Assembly (NCBI GenBank): GCA_902727855.1
Contig: CACVAS010000147.1
Span: forward strand, 62,001 to 126,000
DNA length: 64,000 nucleotides
Direction of reading: 5' to 3'
Origin: an uncultured Sulfurovum sp.
GTDB lineage: Bacteria > Campylobacterota > Campylobacteria > Campylobacterales > Sulfurovaceae
The notes below the pieces were generated by a model. The model was not told the origin of the DNA. It was given only the letters and a program-made list of their open reading frames with translations, and made no database searches. Of this stretch, positions 28,033-36,386 are shown piece after piece (within the stretch, counting starts at the first letter, position 1; the number at the start of each line of letters is the position of its first letter). A program made the position numbers and the translations under genes.

Positions 28033-28293
28033 TTACGAAGCCATCAAATCATGTGTCATTTTATAGTGTATAATCCCAGCTAACGATATATCTTCATCTA
28101 AAGCTTCAAAATGTACACCAATACCATCTGCAATCAGACAATATTGTTCTAACTCTTCTTTCGTTGCGCCATTAAGTCTGCTTGTATAGTCTAAAGGTAA
28201 AACCAATACATCACCAGAACTAAGATAAATGTGAATCTTATCATCAAAAGTAAGTCTTTCTATACGTGTGTTATTATTCTTTAAAATATTCAT
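28033..28293 (-). CDS. DUF2442 protein
   Basis: An 86-residue protein with the DUF2442 pattern: ERLTFDDKIHIYLSSGDVLVLPLDYTSRLNGATKEELEQYCLIADGIGVHFEALDEDISLAGII. It resembles the conserved L-S-DG----P---FP-L--A---- and W--LDEDI stretch of that family. It overlaps the upstream DUF4160 gene by 20 bases. The two families recur as a pair in many genomes and have been proposed as a toxin-antitoxin-like module; no activity can be read from the sequence. Confidence 0.82.
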   Translation of the reverse strand: MNILKNNNTRIERLTFDDKIHIYLSSGDVLVLPLDYTSRLNGATKEELEQYCLIADGIGVHFEALDEDISLAGIIHYKMTHDLMAS

Positions 28294-28507
28294 CCCATGC
28301 TCCTTTTAACAGCTCACTATTTTCTTCCACAAGCTTTACAAGTTTATGTATCTCTTTACTTGACACTTTATAACTATCAGTCACTTCAAGTGTATCTAAT
28401 ACAATACGCACATAGCTGTCTGCTTTTTCAATATGTATATGCTCAGGCATATGTTCATTTGAAAAAAAGAAAAAACGATAACCATTTATCCGTAAAACTG
28501 TTGGCAT
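28274..28507 (-). CDS. DUF4160 protein
   Basis: A 77-residue protein matching DUF4160: MPTVLRINGYRFFFFSNEH followed by MPEHIHIEKAD, with the conserved GY-F-F-S-E--EP-HIHV-- pattern, and a C-terminal helix pair (IHKLVKLVEENSELLKGAWDEYF). A GGAGAAGAG site lies right before the ATG, and TATAAT (complement of 28542-28547) is about 35 bases upstream. It forms a two-gene unit with the overlapping DUF2442 gene, isolated between unrelated genes, as expected of a mobile accessory module. Confidence 0.85.
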   Translation of the reverse strand: MPTVLRINGYRFFFFSNEHMPEHIHIEKADSYVRIVLDTLEVTDSYKVSSKEIHKLVKLVEENSELLKGAWDEYFKE

Positions 28508-28541
28508 CTCTTCTCCATTGTATATGACTCAGGTTTGAATT

Positions 28542-28547
28542 ATTATA
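28542..28547 (-). promoter_or_regulatory. -10 box of the DUF4160-DUF2442 unit
   Basis: TATAAT on the minus strand, about 35 bases before the DUF4160 start. No -35 element stands out. Confidence 0.45.
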
Positions 28548-28613
28548 ACATAATACTAGTATACTTACTTCACAACATCTAATAACTTTGAACATACCCA
28601 CCCCAACTCATAC

Positions 28614-28640
28614 GTAGATTATATCTACCTTCGCTATAAT
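28614..28640 (+). promoter_or_regulatory. pdxJ promoter with adjacent inverted repeat
   Basis: TATAAT at 28635-28640 lies 30 bases before the pdxJ ATG. Just upstream, GTAGAT-TAT-ATCTAC (28614-28628) is a 6-bp inverted repeat overlapping the -35 region. It could be a small operator or chance in AT-rich sequence. Confidence 0.45.
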
Positions 28641-28669
28641 CAATACAATCATACTCATAGGGAGTCCAC

Positions 28670-29452
28670 ATGTTACTAGGTGTAAACATTGACCATATAG
28701 CAGTTTTAAGAGAAGCGCGAAAAGTAGCTGACCCTGACCCGTTGGATGCATTAAGCATCTGTAAACGTGCTGGAGCAGACCAAATTACTATACACCTACG
28801 TGAAGACAGACGTCATATGCAAGACAGTGATGCTAAGAGTATTATAGCACTCTCTTCTTTGCCTGTAAACCTCGAGTGTGCTACCTCTTTAGAGATGATT
28901 GACATTGCTTGTACGCTTAAACCACACCGTGTAACACTTGTACCTGAAAAGCGTGAAGAAGTCACAACCGAAGGTGGACTTGCAGTCACAGGTGAACAAC
29001 CTAAGCTCAAAGAGGCTATCAAAAAACTACAAGCCCAAGAGATAGAAGTATCACTTTTTATAGACCCATCCCTAGATGCAGTCAAAGCTTCTATTGACTT
29101 GGGTGTAGAATGGATTGAGTTTCATACAGGTAAGTATGCAAATATTTATGCCATGCTTTACACAAACTTATCTAAAACGCATCACACTATACCAGAACTA
29201 GACCTTTCTCGTAAAATACTCAAACAGATGTTAGCAGATGAACTTTGTAACCTACGTTTACTCTCATGTGACGCGCTTGAGTTTGGTTTACGTGTAGCCG
29301 CAGGACATGGACTCAATATGCAAAATGTAGCAGATATTGTGGCCATAGAGAGTATTGAAGAGCTTAACATTGGGCAAAGCATTGTTGCACGTTCAGTCTA
29401 TGTTGGTCTGGAACACGCCATTATTGACATGAAAGCAAAATTACTACGCTAA
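28670..29452 (+). CDS. pdxJ: Pyridoxine 5'-phosphate synthase
   Basis: Joins 1-deoxyxylulose 5-phosphate with the PdxA product to give pyridoxine 5'-phosphate (DXP-dependent vitamin B6 pathway). The 260 residues show LGVNIDHIAVLREAR at the start, QITIHLREDRRHM, VTLVPEKREEVTTEGGL and EFHTGKYA, and end with GHGLNMQNV and IGQSIVARSVYVGL. All are family motifs of this TIM barrel. A GGGAG ribosome-binding site precedes the ATG; the stop overlaps the pdxA ATG (TAATG). Confidence 0.97.
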   Translation: MLLGVNIDHIAVLREARKVADPDPLDALSICKRAGADQITIHLREDRRHMQDSDAKSIIALSSLPVNLECATSLEMIDIACTLKPHRVTLVPEKREEVTTEGGLAVTGEQPKLKEAIKKLQAQEIEVSLFIDPSLDAVKASIDLGVEWIEFHTGKYANIYAMLYTNLSKTHHTIPELDLSRKILKQMLADELCNLRLLSCDALEFGLRVAAGHGLNMQNVADIVAIESIEELNIGQSIVARSVYVGLEHAIIDMKAKLLR

Positions 29453-30393
29453 TGAAAACAGTAGCCATATCAATCGGTGATCTTAATGGTATAGGTATAC
29501 AACTAGCCCTGCAAAACCATCATGAAATTTCTAAAAAGATAAACCCACTCTACTGCATTGACAATTCTATGCTAAAACAAGCAGCGCAAAAATTAGAGAT
29601 TGAGATTCCTCATGACTTTAAAACTGTAGAACACATAGCCCCTCACTTCAACATTGAAGCTGGGATGGTATCTAAGAAGAGTGGCAGGTATGCCTATGCT
29701 TCATTTGTTCACGCAGTAAACCTCGCAAAAGAGAAAAAAGTTGATGCTATTTGTACCCTACCCATCCATAAAAAAGCATGGGAGTTAGCCGGTGTAGACT
29801 ACAAAGGACATACTGATGCCTTACGTGACTTCTTTGATGCAGAAGCCATTATGATGTTAGGTTGTGAAACAATGTATGTGGCTCTTTTTACTGAGCATAT
29901 ACCACTAAAAGAGGTGGCTTCTAGCATAAATGAAGAAGACTTAACACGTTTTTTATTGGACTTTTACACAACAGCTAAACCTACACAAACGGTTGGAGTA
30001 CTAGGTCTAAACCCACATGCTGGAGATGATGGGGTTTTGGGTGATGAAGAAATTAGGATTCAAAGAGCAATTGATAATGCTAACCTTGCCCTTCGAGAAG
30101 CTCAGGAAACGGTTGCAGAGCCTGTCGAAGCATACAGTGACCCATTAGTTCCTGACGTAGCGTTTACACCTAATGTGAGAAAACACTATACACATTTTGT
30201 TGCCATGTATCATGACCAAGGCTTAGCACCACTTAAAGCTTTATATTTTGACGAGGGAATAAATGTTTCATTGAATTTGCCTATACTTAGGACTTCTGTA
30301 GATCATGGTACAGCATTTGACATAGCCTATAAAGGCATAGAGTTAAATTCTCTTAGCTATGTCAATGCCATCATGTATATAGTAAAAAACTAG
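29452..30393 (+). CDS. pdxA: 4-hydroxythreonine-4-phosphate dehydrogenase with an in-frame palindromic insert
   Basis: Oxidises 4-phosphohydroxythreonine for PdxJ. The 313 residues contain SIGDLNGIG, GHTDALRDFF, GLNPHAGDDGVLGDEE, AMYHDQGLAPLK and LRTSVDHGTAFDIA, the metal- and substrate-binding motifs of the family. Between residues of about 214 and 227 the segment REAQETVAEPVEA is encoded by a 40-base imperfect palindrome (30091-30130). Its codons fall in a region variable in the family and keep the frame, so the enzyme is probably functional. It is translationally coupled to pdxJ; the 3' end overlaps the next, opposite gene by 4 bases. Confidence 0.96.
   Translation: MKTVAISIGDLNGIGIQLALQNHHEISKKINPLYCIDNSMLKQAAQKLEIEIPHDFKTVEHIAPHFNIEAGMVSKKSGRYAYASFVHAVNLAKEKKVDAICTLPIHKKAWELAGVDYKGHTDALRDFFDAEAIMMLGCETMYVALFTEHIPLKEVASSINEEDLTRFLLDFYTTAKPTQTVGVLGLNPHAGDDGVLGDEEIRIQRAIDNANLALREAQETVAEPVEAYSDPLVPDVAFTPNVRKHYTHFVAMYHDQGLAPLKALYFDEGINVSLNLPILRTSVDHGTAFDIAYKGIELNSLSYVNAIMYIVKN
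30091..30130. repeat. REP-like palindromic element inside pdxA
   Basis: Arms CTTCGAGAAGCTC and GAGCCTGTCGAAG pair at 11 of 13 positions around a 14-base loop. The arms carry the TTCGACA(G/A)GCTCAG-type core known from dispersed palindromic repeats in many bacteria. Base composition is richer in G+C than its surroundings. It encodes about 13 residues in frame. I found no second clear copy in this window. Confidence 0.65.
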
Positions 30394-30611
30394 AAAAGCC
30401 CTTGAGTATCATCTTCTATGACTTCGCACTGTTCATTCATACTCTCACATAGCTTTTCTTGACAAGAGATACAAAGGTACCGGTAAGACTGCATATCATA
30501 ATGAATAATATCACCTTCTTTTATATCATCATAACATTCAGCACACACATTTGTAACACGTAACAAAATATCTTTTGTTGCTTCTTGTGTTACAAAACAA
30601 GTACTACTCAT
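30390..30611 (-). CDS. Small cysteine-rich protein
   Basis: A 73-residue protein with a CAECYDDIKEGDIIHYD and CISCQEKLC arrangement (two CxxC pairs about 25 residues apart), suggesting a zinc-ribbon or rubredoxin-like knuckle. The N-terminal half and acidic tail are not recognisable. The start overlaps the TPR gene by 8 bases, so the two are probably co-expressed. No function can be assigned. Confidence 0.7.
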   Translation of the reverse strand: MSSTCFVTQEATKDILLRVTNVCAECYDDIKEGDIIHYDMQSYRYLCISCQEKLCESMNEQCEVIEDDTQGLF

Positions 30612-31248
30612 GCGTAGCCTTTAGCTTGTCTATCATCTCTTTAGCAACCTCTAGACTCGTGTCTAATTCATAGGCTTTAGTATACCCCACCAATGCCTCT
30701 TTTGTTCTACCCAAGTCATAGAGTGTATTTGCATAGTTAAAGTGGTGCGGTGCATAAGTCTCATCAAGCTTGATAGCCTTTTCATGATGAATTTCAGCTG
30801 CTTTTTCTTCACCAAGTTTATGAAATGTATTGGCAAGAAGGGCATGTGCCATGTCATCATTTTCATCTAATTTGAGTAACTTTTCATAGCTTTCTTTTGC
30901 ACTTTCATAGTCCTCTATCTTCGTTGCAACATAGCCCATCTTTTGTAGTGCATCAACATTATCTGGTTCTACAATAAGTGCAGAATCTAAAGCTTTTTTT
31001 GCCTCTTCATAATCTTCTTTTTCTATAGCTTCATCTGACATATTTAAGAGTTGTTCAATACGAGAAAGTTGTACTTTTGGCTGAGAAAATGTCTTATCTG
31101 GACGGTTGATGCCACCAATTTGTTCATCGGCAGTTTTAGCCTCAAAGTCTACACCACGCTTTGGGTGATCACCTGAAAAAAGTTGTTTAAAAAAGAGATA
31201 AAGAACCCCTGCTGCTATAAGTAAAAGTAAAAGTTGAAAAGTAGTCAT
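30604..31248 (-). CDS. TPR protein with N-terminal membrane anchor
   Basis: A 214-residue protein: a short hydrophobic helix at about 4-20 (FQLLLLLIAAGVLYLFF), a linker, then about four TPR units from residue 65 (AIEKEDYEEAKKALDSALIVEPDNVDAL, KIEDYESAKESYEKLLKLDENDDMAHALL, KLGEEKAAEIHHEKAIKLDETYAPHHF, DLGRTKEALVGYTKAYELD). Probably a scaffold facing the periplasm or cytosol next to the inner membrane. Its partner is unknown. Confidence 0.85.
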   Translation of the reverse strand: MTTFQLLLLLIAAGVLYLFFKQLFSGDHPKRGVDFEAKTADEQIGGINRPDKTFSQPKVQLSRIEQLLNMSDEAIEKEDYEEAKKALDSALIVEPDNVDALQKMGYVATKIEDYESAKESYEKLLKLDENDDMAHALLANTFHKLGEEKAAEIHHEKAIKLDETYAPHHFNYANTLYDLGRTKEALVGYTKAYELDTSLEVAKEMIDKLKATHE

Positions 31249-31313
31249 AAAGTCTCCAATAGTAAATATCGCATGATAAGATAATCTAACTTAAATACAA
31301 AGAAAAGTATCGC

Positions 31314-31580
31314 TTATTTTTGTATCTGTGCTGCAATTTTACTGATGCATTTATCCATCTGGTCGCGTGTGTCATATATAAACTCATGCTTATTCTCTTC
31401 ACCCATATTTATAAAAATACCATACCCTACTATCTCCACTTTTCCTTTAGACTCTACATCTATCCACTCTAAGCTTACTTGGGTTGTCTCATCTTCATAG
31501 CCCGTTTTAACCACAGCGGCAGGATAAAGCTGTGTAATCTCTTTTGTATCAAACTGTTTGCTTTCTATTGTTATTATCAT
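31314..31580 (-). CDS. Hypothetical 88-residue protein
   Basis: A small soluble alpha/beta protein I do not recognise, starting MIITIESKQFDTKEITQLYPA and ending in a helix (QMDKCISKIAAQIQ). No signal peptide. Divergent from yqeY; the two starts share a 47-base promoter region. Confidence 0.65.
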   Translation of the reverse strand: MIITIESKQFDTKEITQLYPAAVVKTGYEDETTQVSLEWIDVESKGKVEIVGYGIFINMGEENKHEFIYDTRDQMDKCISKIAAQIQK

Positions 31581-31593
31581 ACGCAGATTATAG

Positions 31594-31599
31594 TATAAT
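31594..31599 (+). promoter_or_regulatory. -10 box of the yqeY-like gene
   Basis: TATAAT preceded by TAG and T-rich sequence, 29 bases before the start codon. Confidence 0.45.
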
Positions 31600-31627
31600 T
31601 ATTTAAAAAACATATGGAGAAATATAG

Positions 31628-32071
31628 ATGAACCTCAATGCCCAAATAAAATCCGATATCAAAGATGCGATGCGTGCTAAAGATACAGTAAAAAGAGACA
31701 CACTAAGAAATATTCAAGCCTCAGTCAAACAGATAGAAGTAGATGAACGAAGAGAAGTCACCGATGCCGATATGGAGTCTATTTTGGTAAAATATCTCAA
31801 ACAAAGAGAAGATGCTAAAGCACAATTTTTAGAAGCAGATAGAAAAGACCTTGTTGAAAAAGAAAATGTGGAGATTGCTATTATAAAAGCCTATCTTCCC
31901 GAACCCATGGATGATGATGAATTAGAATCAACATTAAAAGAGATAATCACCTCTGTAGGTGCCCAAAGTATGAAGGACATGGGTAAGGTTATGGGTGCTG
32001 CTAAAAGTACCATAGGGAGCCGTGCAGATGGTGGGCGTATTAATCAAATGGTGAAGAAACTATTGGGTTAA
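31628..32071 (+). CDS. GatB/YqeY domain protein
   Basis: A 147-residue protein homologous to the tRNA-binding tail domain of GatB: KSDIKDAMRAKDTVKRDTLRNIQASVKQ, then YLKQREDAKAQFLEADRKDLVEKE, EIAIIKAYLPEPMDD, and MKDMGKVMGAAKS, ending GRINQMVKKLLG. Stand-alone YqeY proteins are thought to act in tRNA-dependent amidation or other tRNA roles. It is a single gene, convergent with trpC. Confidence 0.93.
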   Translation: MNLNAQIKSDIKDAMRAKDTVKRDTLRNIQASVKQIEVDERREVTDADMESILVKYLKQREDAKAQFLEADRKDLVEKENVEIAIIKAYLPEPMDDDELESTLKEIITSVGAQSMKDMGKVMGAAKSTIGSRADGGRINQMVKKLLG

Positions 32072-32086
32072 AATAAAAAAATCCTC

Positions 32087-32103
32087 GGTCGATAATATCG
32101 ACC
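32087..32103 (-). terminator. Terminator of trpC (possibly shared with yqeY)
   Basis: GGTCGATA-A-TATCGACC forms a compact stem directly after the trpC stop. On the minus strand it is followed within five bases by a run of seven T and a further TTTT, a classic intrinsic terminator. On the plus strand there is no T-tract. Confidence 0.65.
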
Positions 32104-32901
32104 CTACACGTTTCCATACTTTACTTCTTTAATCGCTTGAGTGATATCTTCTTGTCTCATAAAGTGTTCACCGACTAAAAATGCATCTGCACCTACTTTT
32201 GAAAGTTCTACAATGGTCTCATGATCATTAATACCAGACTCCGCAACAATAATTTTACCATTGGGAATAAGAGGAATCAGTTTGGAACTTAATGACATAT
32301 CCATCTCAAAAGTCTCAAGATTACGGTGATTAATACCTATAATGTTTGCACCTGCAAAAATAGCTTTAATTAAATCTGTTTTATTATGTACTTCCACAAG
32401 AACATCTAAACCCAAATGTCTGGCATAATCATGTAACTCTTTTAGTTCTTTACGAGAAAGAGCCATTGCAATAAGTAAAATATAGTCGGCACCAAAGGCA
32501 AGTGCTTCAAGTACCTGATACTTATCTACTATAAAATCTTTTCTAAGTAGAGGGATATTGACATAACGACGTACCATACCTAAATACTCTTTGTCACCTT
32601 GAAAAAAATGTGGTTCTGTTAAAATAGAAAGAGAGTCTGCCCCACCTTTTTCATATGCTTGAGCAATACTCATAGGGTCAAAGTCTTCTCTTATGATACC
32701 TTTTGAAGGACTCGCTTTTTTAACCTCTGCAATGATACGATAAGGATTCTCTTTGGTAGAACGTAATGCAGATTTTACATCTTTAGGTGCAAAAGGGTTG
32801 AATGCCAATGAGCGTCCTAACCATTCCATAGGATAATTTACTTTTCGCTTCTCTAAATCTGATTTTGTTTTTTTGATTATTTCATCTAATATTTGAGCCA
32901 T
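32104..32901 (-). CDS. trpC: Indole-3-glycerol phosphate synthase
   Basis: Closes the indole ring in tryptophan synthesis. The 265-residue TIM barrel has [17 protein letters not shown] (substrate loop, Lys and Ser of the EVKxxSPS motif), [48 protein letters not shown] and VAESGI. All are catalytic or phosphate-binding family motifs. Stand-alone; no other trp gene is visible in the window. Confidence 0.97.
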   Translation of the reverse strand: MAQILDEIIKKTKSDLEKRKVNYPMEWLGRSLAFNPFAPKDVKSALRSTKENPYRIIAEVKKASPSKGIIREDFDPMSIAQAYEKGGADSLSILTEPHFFQGDKEYLGMVRRYVNIPLLRKDFIVDKYQVLEALAFGADYILLIAMALSRKELKELHDYARHLGLDVLVEVHNKTDLIKAIFAGANIIGINHRNLETFEMDMSLSSKLIPLIPNGKIIVAESGINDHETIVELSKVGADAFLVGEHFMRQEDITQAIKEVKYGNV

Positions 32902-32942
32902 ATTTTCTCACCATTGCTATAATTTTTGGTATTGTACCAAAA

Positions 32943-34199
32943 TTATTTACATTTTTGAATTGCATTCCAATGGGTTACAATTTCTTCTTCTTCAAGCCCC
33001 TCTTCTTCTACAACTCTTTTCATGAGTGCATAGGCTTTACCACACTCATTTATTTTGTAATGCCCCCATGCCAAAGAATCTAAATAGTAAGTGTTATCAG
33101 GTTGTTGCACAAGTGCATCTTTAATAATTTGCATACCTTTTTTGATATCTACTTCTTTGTCAATTAACGTATAACCATAGTAATTTAGATAGATACTGTC
33201 ATCTACGCCCATACTTGTGGCTTTTTCAAAGTTTGACACAACCAATGCAAGCATCTCTTTATCATCTTTGTCATCTGCTTTTTCAAAGATAAGCATGCCT
33301 TTTTCTGCAAGCCATCTGGCGTCATTATCTTCACTATATTTACGATCAATAAGTTTAATCGCTTTATCAAAATATCTCTTACTTTTATAGAGCTCATAGA
33401 GTATATGATCACCCACTTTGTGCTCTTCTAAAAATGCTATAGCACCTGTGAGATCATTTTTGTATGCATACGTATCGATAACCTTTTCGAGTATCTTTTC
33501 ATCTTTATACTCTAAATACAATGCCGTATATGTCTGCATCAAGCCATCTACATCTTTCTCTTTACTATAGAGTGTCACTAGCTTTGCTAAAATGTTAGTA
33601 CTAAATGCGTGCATACGACGATGACTTTCTAATAAAGTAATGGCTCTTTTTCTCTCCTCCGTATAAATATCCATTATTTCAGTCATACGAAGAAGTATCA
33701 CTTCATTGAGTGTCTGTTCATACACCTTACTCAATAAGCTCAATGCTCTTGTAAAATCACCCGCATACAAAAAAGGGTTTGATGCCAACTCTAAATCCAT
33801 AGCTTCTGCCGAGTGCTCCAACAAATACTCAGCTTCTGTTTGTGCTAATTCTACTTTGTTCACAGTCAAATAAAGAGGAATGAGTAAACGTTTACTTTCC
33901 AATGTAGGGTGTTCTTTATCCCATGTTTTTAAACGCTCTAAACTTTCATTGACATGTGATTTACCAAGTAAAGAAGCTTTTGCTTCTTTGTACAAATATA
34001 CTTCTGCATGGGTAGTGTCAAATAGTCTCGCGTAGACTTGTCTAGCATTTTCATACGCTCTATATTCATCATAAAGTAATCCCGTTATGATGAGTTCATC
34101 ATCTGAAACTGACATCAGCTCTTTTGCTTTTAACACACCATGTGCATGCGAGAAAGAAATATACATAACAATAACAAAGACTAAACGATACCAGGACAC
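32943..34199 (-). CDS. Exported TPR-repeat protein
   Basis: A 418-residue protein with an N-terminal signal peptide (MSWYRLVFVIVMYISFSHA) and helical repeats throughout (YEYRAYENARQVYARLF-like, AFSTNILAKLVTLYSKEKDVDGLMQTYTALY). It closes with a recognisable TPR pair (IYLNYYGYTLIDKEVDIKKGMQIIKDALVQQPDNTYYLDSLAWGHYK). Related proteins are conserved across Campylobacterota without a firm function. The start overlaps the upstream YkgJ gene by 19 bases. Confidence 0.8.
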   Translation of the reverse strand: MSWYRLVFVIVMYISFSHAHGVLKAKELMSVSDDELIITGLLYDEYRAYENARQVYARLFDTTHAEVYLYKEAKASLLGKSHVNESLERLKTWDKEHPTLESKRLLIPLYLTVNKVELAQTEAEYLLEHSAEAMDLELASNPFLYAGDFTRALSLLSKVYEQTLNEVILLRMTEIMDIYTEERKRAITLLESHRRMHAFSTNILAKLVTLYSKEKDVDGLMQTYTALYLEYKDEKILEKVIDTYAYKNDLTGAIAFLEEHKVGDHILYELYKSKRYFDKAIKLIDRKYSEDNDARWLAEKGMLIFEKADDKDDKEMLALVVSNFEKATSMGVDDSIYLNYYGYTLIDKEVDIKKGMQIIKDALVQQPDNTYYLDSLAWGHYKINECGKAYALMKRVVEEEGLEEEEIVTHWNAIQKCK

Positions 34200-34555
34200 T
34201 CTTTTCTTACCTCATCTTCATCATTTTTAAATTGTTCCCAAAAAGGAAATGTTCTACACTGTAATGGACGTACCGGGTAAATACTACAACGTTTCACTGC
34301 TTCATCAAAAAAAATACAGGCAAAATTATCTGCTGCAAGTTTTTTTTCTATAAGAGAGTAACGGTGTTTTACCTTCTTTAAATACATTGTAGCGAAATCT
34401 TCTACACTAAGGTTAACAAACTGCGCCATTTTTTCTATCTCGGCATGCTTTGCCCAAATATATCCACTCTCACCTGTACAACAGTGACCACCACATGCTT
34501 CACATGCTTTAGGGTCAAATTTAAACTTGTATTGTTCATGTGTCATAAGTTCCAA
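34181..34555 (-). CDS. YkgJ-family cysteine cluster protein
   Basis: A 124-residue protein with the conserved cysteine pattern: CEACGGHCC near residue 18, FACIFFDE near 84, CSIYPVRPLQCRTFPFW near 92-108 and a late C. The eight-Cys set is thought to bind zinc or an iron-sulfur cluster. The TTG start at 34555 has an AAGGAAG site at good spacing; an ATG lies three codons later at 34546. Overlaps the following TPR gene, so likely co-translated. Confidence 0.88.
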   Translation of the reverse strand: MELMTHEQYKFKFDPKACEACGGHCCTGESGYIWAKHAEIEKMAQFVNLSVEDFATMYLKKVKHRYSLIEKKLAADNFACIFFDEAVKRCSIYPVRPLQCRTFPFWEQFKNDEDEVRKECPGIV

Positions 34556-34635
34556 ATTTACTTCCTTTTAAAACCAAAATTATGACATAATATCACTCAT
34601 TTAAGTTTAATTTAATAAACATCATCTTATTCTAG

Positions 34636-34641
34636 TATAAT
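34636..34641 (+). promoter_or_regulatory. -10 box upstream of rhodanese B
   Basis: TATAAT after CTAG in a very AT-rich leader, 54 bases before the start of the second rhodanese gene. Confidence 0.4.
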
Positions 34642-34694
34642 AATATTTTATGATATAGTATTTAAATTATATACTATTTAAAAAAGGACAACTA

Positions 34695-35402
34695 ATGATA
34701 AAAAACTATCTATCTATACTCACCCTTAGCTTTTCACTCTGTTTTTCAGCCAATGTAGGTATTGAATATAGTGGTGTAGTTGTCACCACTAACTCAAAGA
34801 AAGAACAAAAAAGTATTGTTGTAAAACGTAACATTCCTAAAGAGTGTAACAATGTCCCCATTACCAATGAGATGCTTTGGACAGAGAACTTTGCACATAA
34901 AAGTGTGCCTGAAGTTTGTAAATCTACCTATGTACACACAAAAGGTAAACTGCTACCCATTCAACTTGGAAGTGAAGACCTTGAAACCTATGGAGAGTTA
35001 GAAATATTAATACACCTAAGACAGATGCAAAGAGATGACACGCTTCTACTTGTGGACTCTCGTAAAAAAGAGTGGTTCAACTACAGAACAATCCCTGGTG
35101 CAGTCAATATGCCTTTTATCTATTTTAAACAAAAGGATGAGTATGAATTTGAATTTGAATATGCACTCTTACGTATCGGTGTTCACACACTTAAAAATGG
35201 TGACTATGACTTTTCTAAGGCAAAAACATTAGCTATTTTTTGTAACGGTCCATGGTGTACACAATCAGCTACAATGATTAATGCTCTCTTAGCCATAGGT
35301 TACCCTGAAGAAAAGCTCAAATGGTACCGTGGAGGTATGCAAGACTGGCTAGGTGCAGGTATGACTTCAACGCGTGAGATTAATCTACCTAGTACTATTT
35401 AG
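34695..35402 (+). CDS. Exported rhodanese-like protein B
   Basis: A 235-residue paralogue of the rhodanese at 17342. Signal peptide at about 1-19 (MIKNYLSILTLSFSLCFSA), a spacer with two Cys (C51, C75), then the rhodanese domain: DTLLLVDSRKKEWFNYRTIPGAVNMPF, active loop CNGPWCTQS (C183, C188), YRGGMQDWLGAGM. The loop keeps the same CNGxWCxQS form as its paralogue. An AAAGGA site precedes the ATG. It probably acts on sulfane sulfur in the periplasm (inference). Its 3' end overlaps the opposite gene by 8 bases. Confidence 0.85.
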   Translation: MIKNYLSILTLSFSLCFSANVGIEYSGVVVTTNSKKEQKSIVVKRNIPKECNNVPITNEMLWTENFAHKSVPEVCKSTYVHTKGKLLPIQLGSEDLETYGELEILIHLRQMQRDDTLLLVDSRKKEWFNYRTIPGAVNMPFIYFKQKDEYEFEFEYALLRIGVHTLKNGDYDFSKAKTLAIFCNGPWCTQSATMINALLAIGYPEEKLKWYRGGMQDWLGAGMTSTREINLPSTI

Positions 35403-36309
35403 ATAAAATGCCTGTTATCTCTCTGTCTGTTTTGATGGTATACCTTGTACCATCTGAGGTAACTGTAATATTTCCATGAAAACCATTTACATAAGTTTCA
35501 TAGCCTTTTTGTCGTGCTAAATTTCTAGTACGTTTAGAGTTTTCACTCCACCAAATATGTTTCGGTGCAGGCACAATAAGCACTTTTGCTTCTACTTTGT
35601 CGAAAAATGCATTAGGTGCAAAGTGTTCTGTGCCATGGTGTGGAGACTTTAGTATATCTGCACGAAGGTTATCAACATTTTTAGCCAAATATCCTCCAAG
35701 TTTTTTATTCAAGTCACCTGTAAGTAAAAACCTATTTTCACCATGATACACCATACACACAGCAGACATATCATTTAGGTCCGTTTTACCTACGGGTGTA
35801 TTGATACCATTGTAAACATAAAGCACTTCTATATAAGTATCACTATCAAATGTATATTTGTCACCCATCACTATAGGTACAACTGGTATATCTGCCTTCT
35901 TTGCCAATAGCTGTATCTCATCAAGTTCAGCATAGCTACCACCCCATGGTTCTTGTGCCATCTGCTTTTTAGTAGGCATATTCATATAAATAGCCTTAAT
36001 CTTCATACCTGCATCTATCAGTGGTTTAAGTCCCCCATAATGATCATTATGAGGATGCGTGATAAGTACTTTGTCTATACTTTTCACACCCGCTTTTTGT
36101 AGTGTTGGTATAAGTATCTTCTTGGCATAACTACGATGCCCTACATCTATCAGTATATGCTTACCGTTTTTACTTATGAGATGTGCATCCCCTTGTTGTA
36201 TATACGCATTGACATTAATCGCAGTCCATGTAAGTGTACCTGCTGAGAATGGGTTATTGCAACTTGTGAGTAGTAAACTTAGTATGATGGTGAGTAGTAT
36301 TTTTTTCAT
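35395..36309 (-). CDS. MBL-fold hydrolase lipoprotein, ComEC C-terminal-like
   Basis: A 304-residue lipoprotein (lipobox LLTSC, Cys near 17) with a metallo-beta-lactamase fold. It has HLISKNGKHILIDVGH, the metal motif THPHNDHYGG (HxHxDH-type, about residues 84-93), LTGDLN, and SPHHGTEH. This pattern matches the nuclease-like domain of ComEC/Rec2. Unlike ComEC it has no membrane channel. The substrate is unknown; extracytoplasmic nucleic-acid cleavage is one option. Confidence 0.82.
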   Translation of the reverse strand: MKKILLTIILSLLLTSCNNPFSAGTLTWTAINVNAYIQQGDAHLISKNGKHILIDVGHRSYAKKILIPTLQKAGVKSIDKVLITHPHNDHYGGLKPLIDAGMKIKAIYMNMPTKKQMAQEPWGGSYAELDEIQLLAKKADIPVVPIVMGDKYTFDSDTYIEVLYVYNGINTPVGKTDLNDMSAVCMVYHGENRFLLTGDLNKKLGGYLAKNVDNLRADILKSPHHGTEHFAPNAFFDKVEAKVLIVPAPKHIWWSENSKRTRNLARQKGYETYVNGFHGNITVTSDGTRYTIKTDREITGILSK

Positions 36310-36342
36310 TATGTCCTAACAATAAGAATTGTCTCTTCATAC

Positions 36343-36370
36343 AAAAAGATATCACTTTAATCGTAATATC
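36343..36370 (-). terminator. Terminator after the alpha/beta hydrolase gene
   Basis: On the minus strand GATATTAC and GTGATATC pair (8 pairs, one G-U) around a seven-base loop, followed by TTTTTG. A compact intrinsic terminator between two lipoprotein genes. Confidence 0.6.
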
Positions 36371-36386
36371 TCCTATTCTCAAAAAA

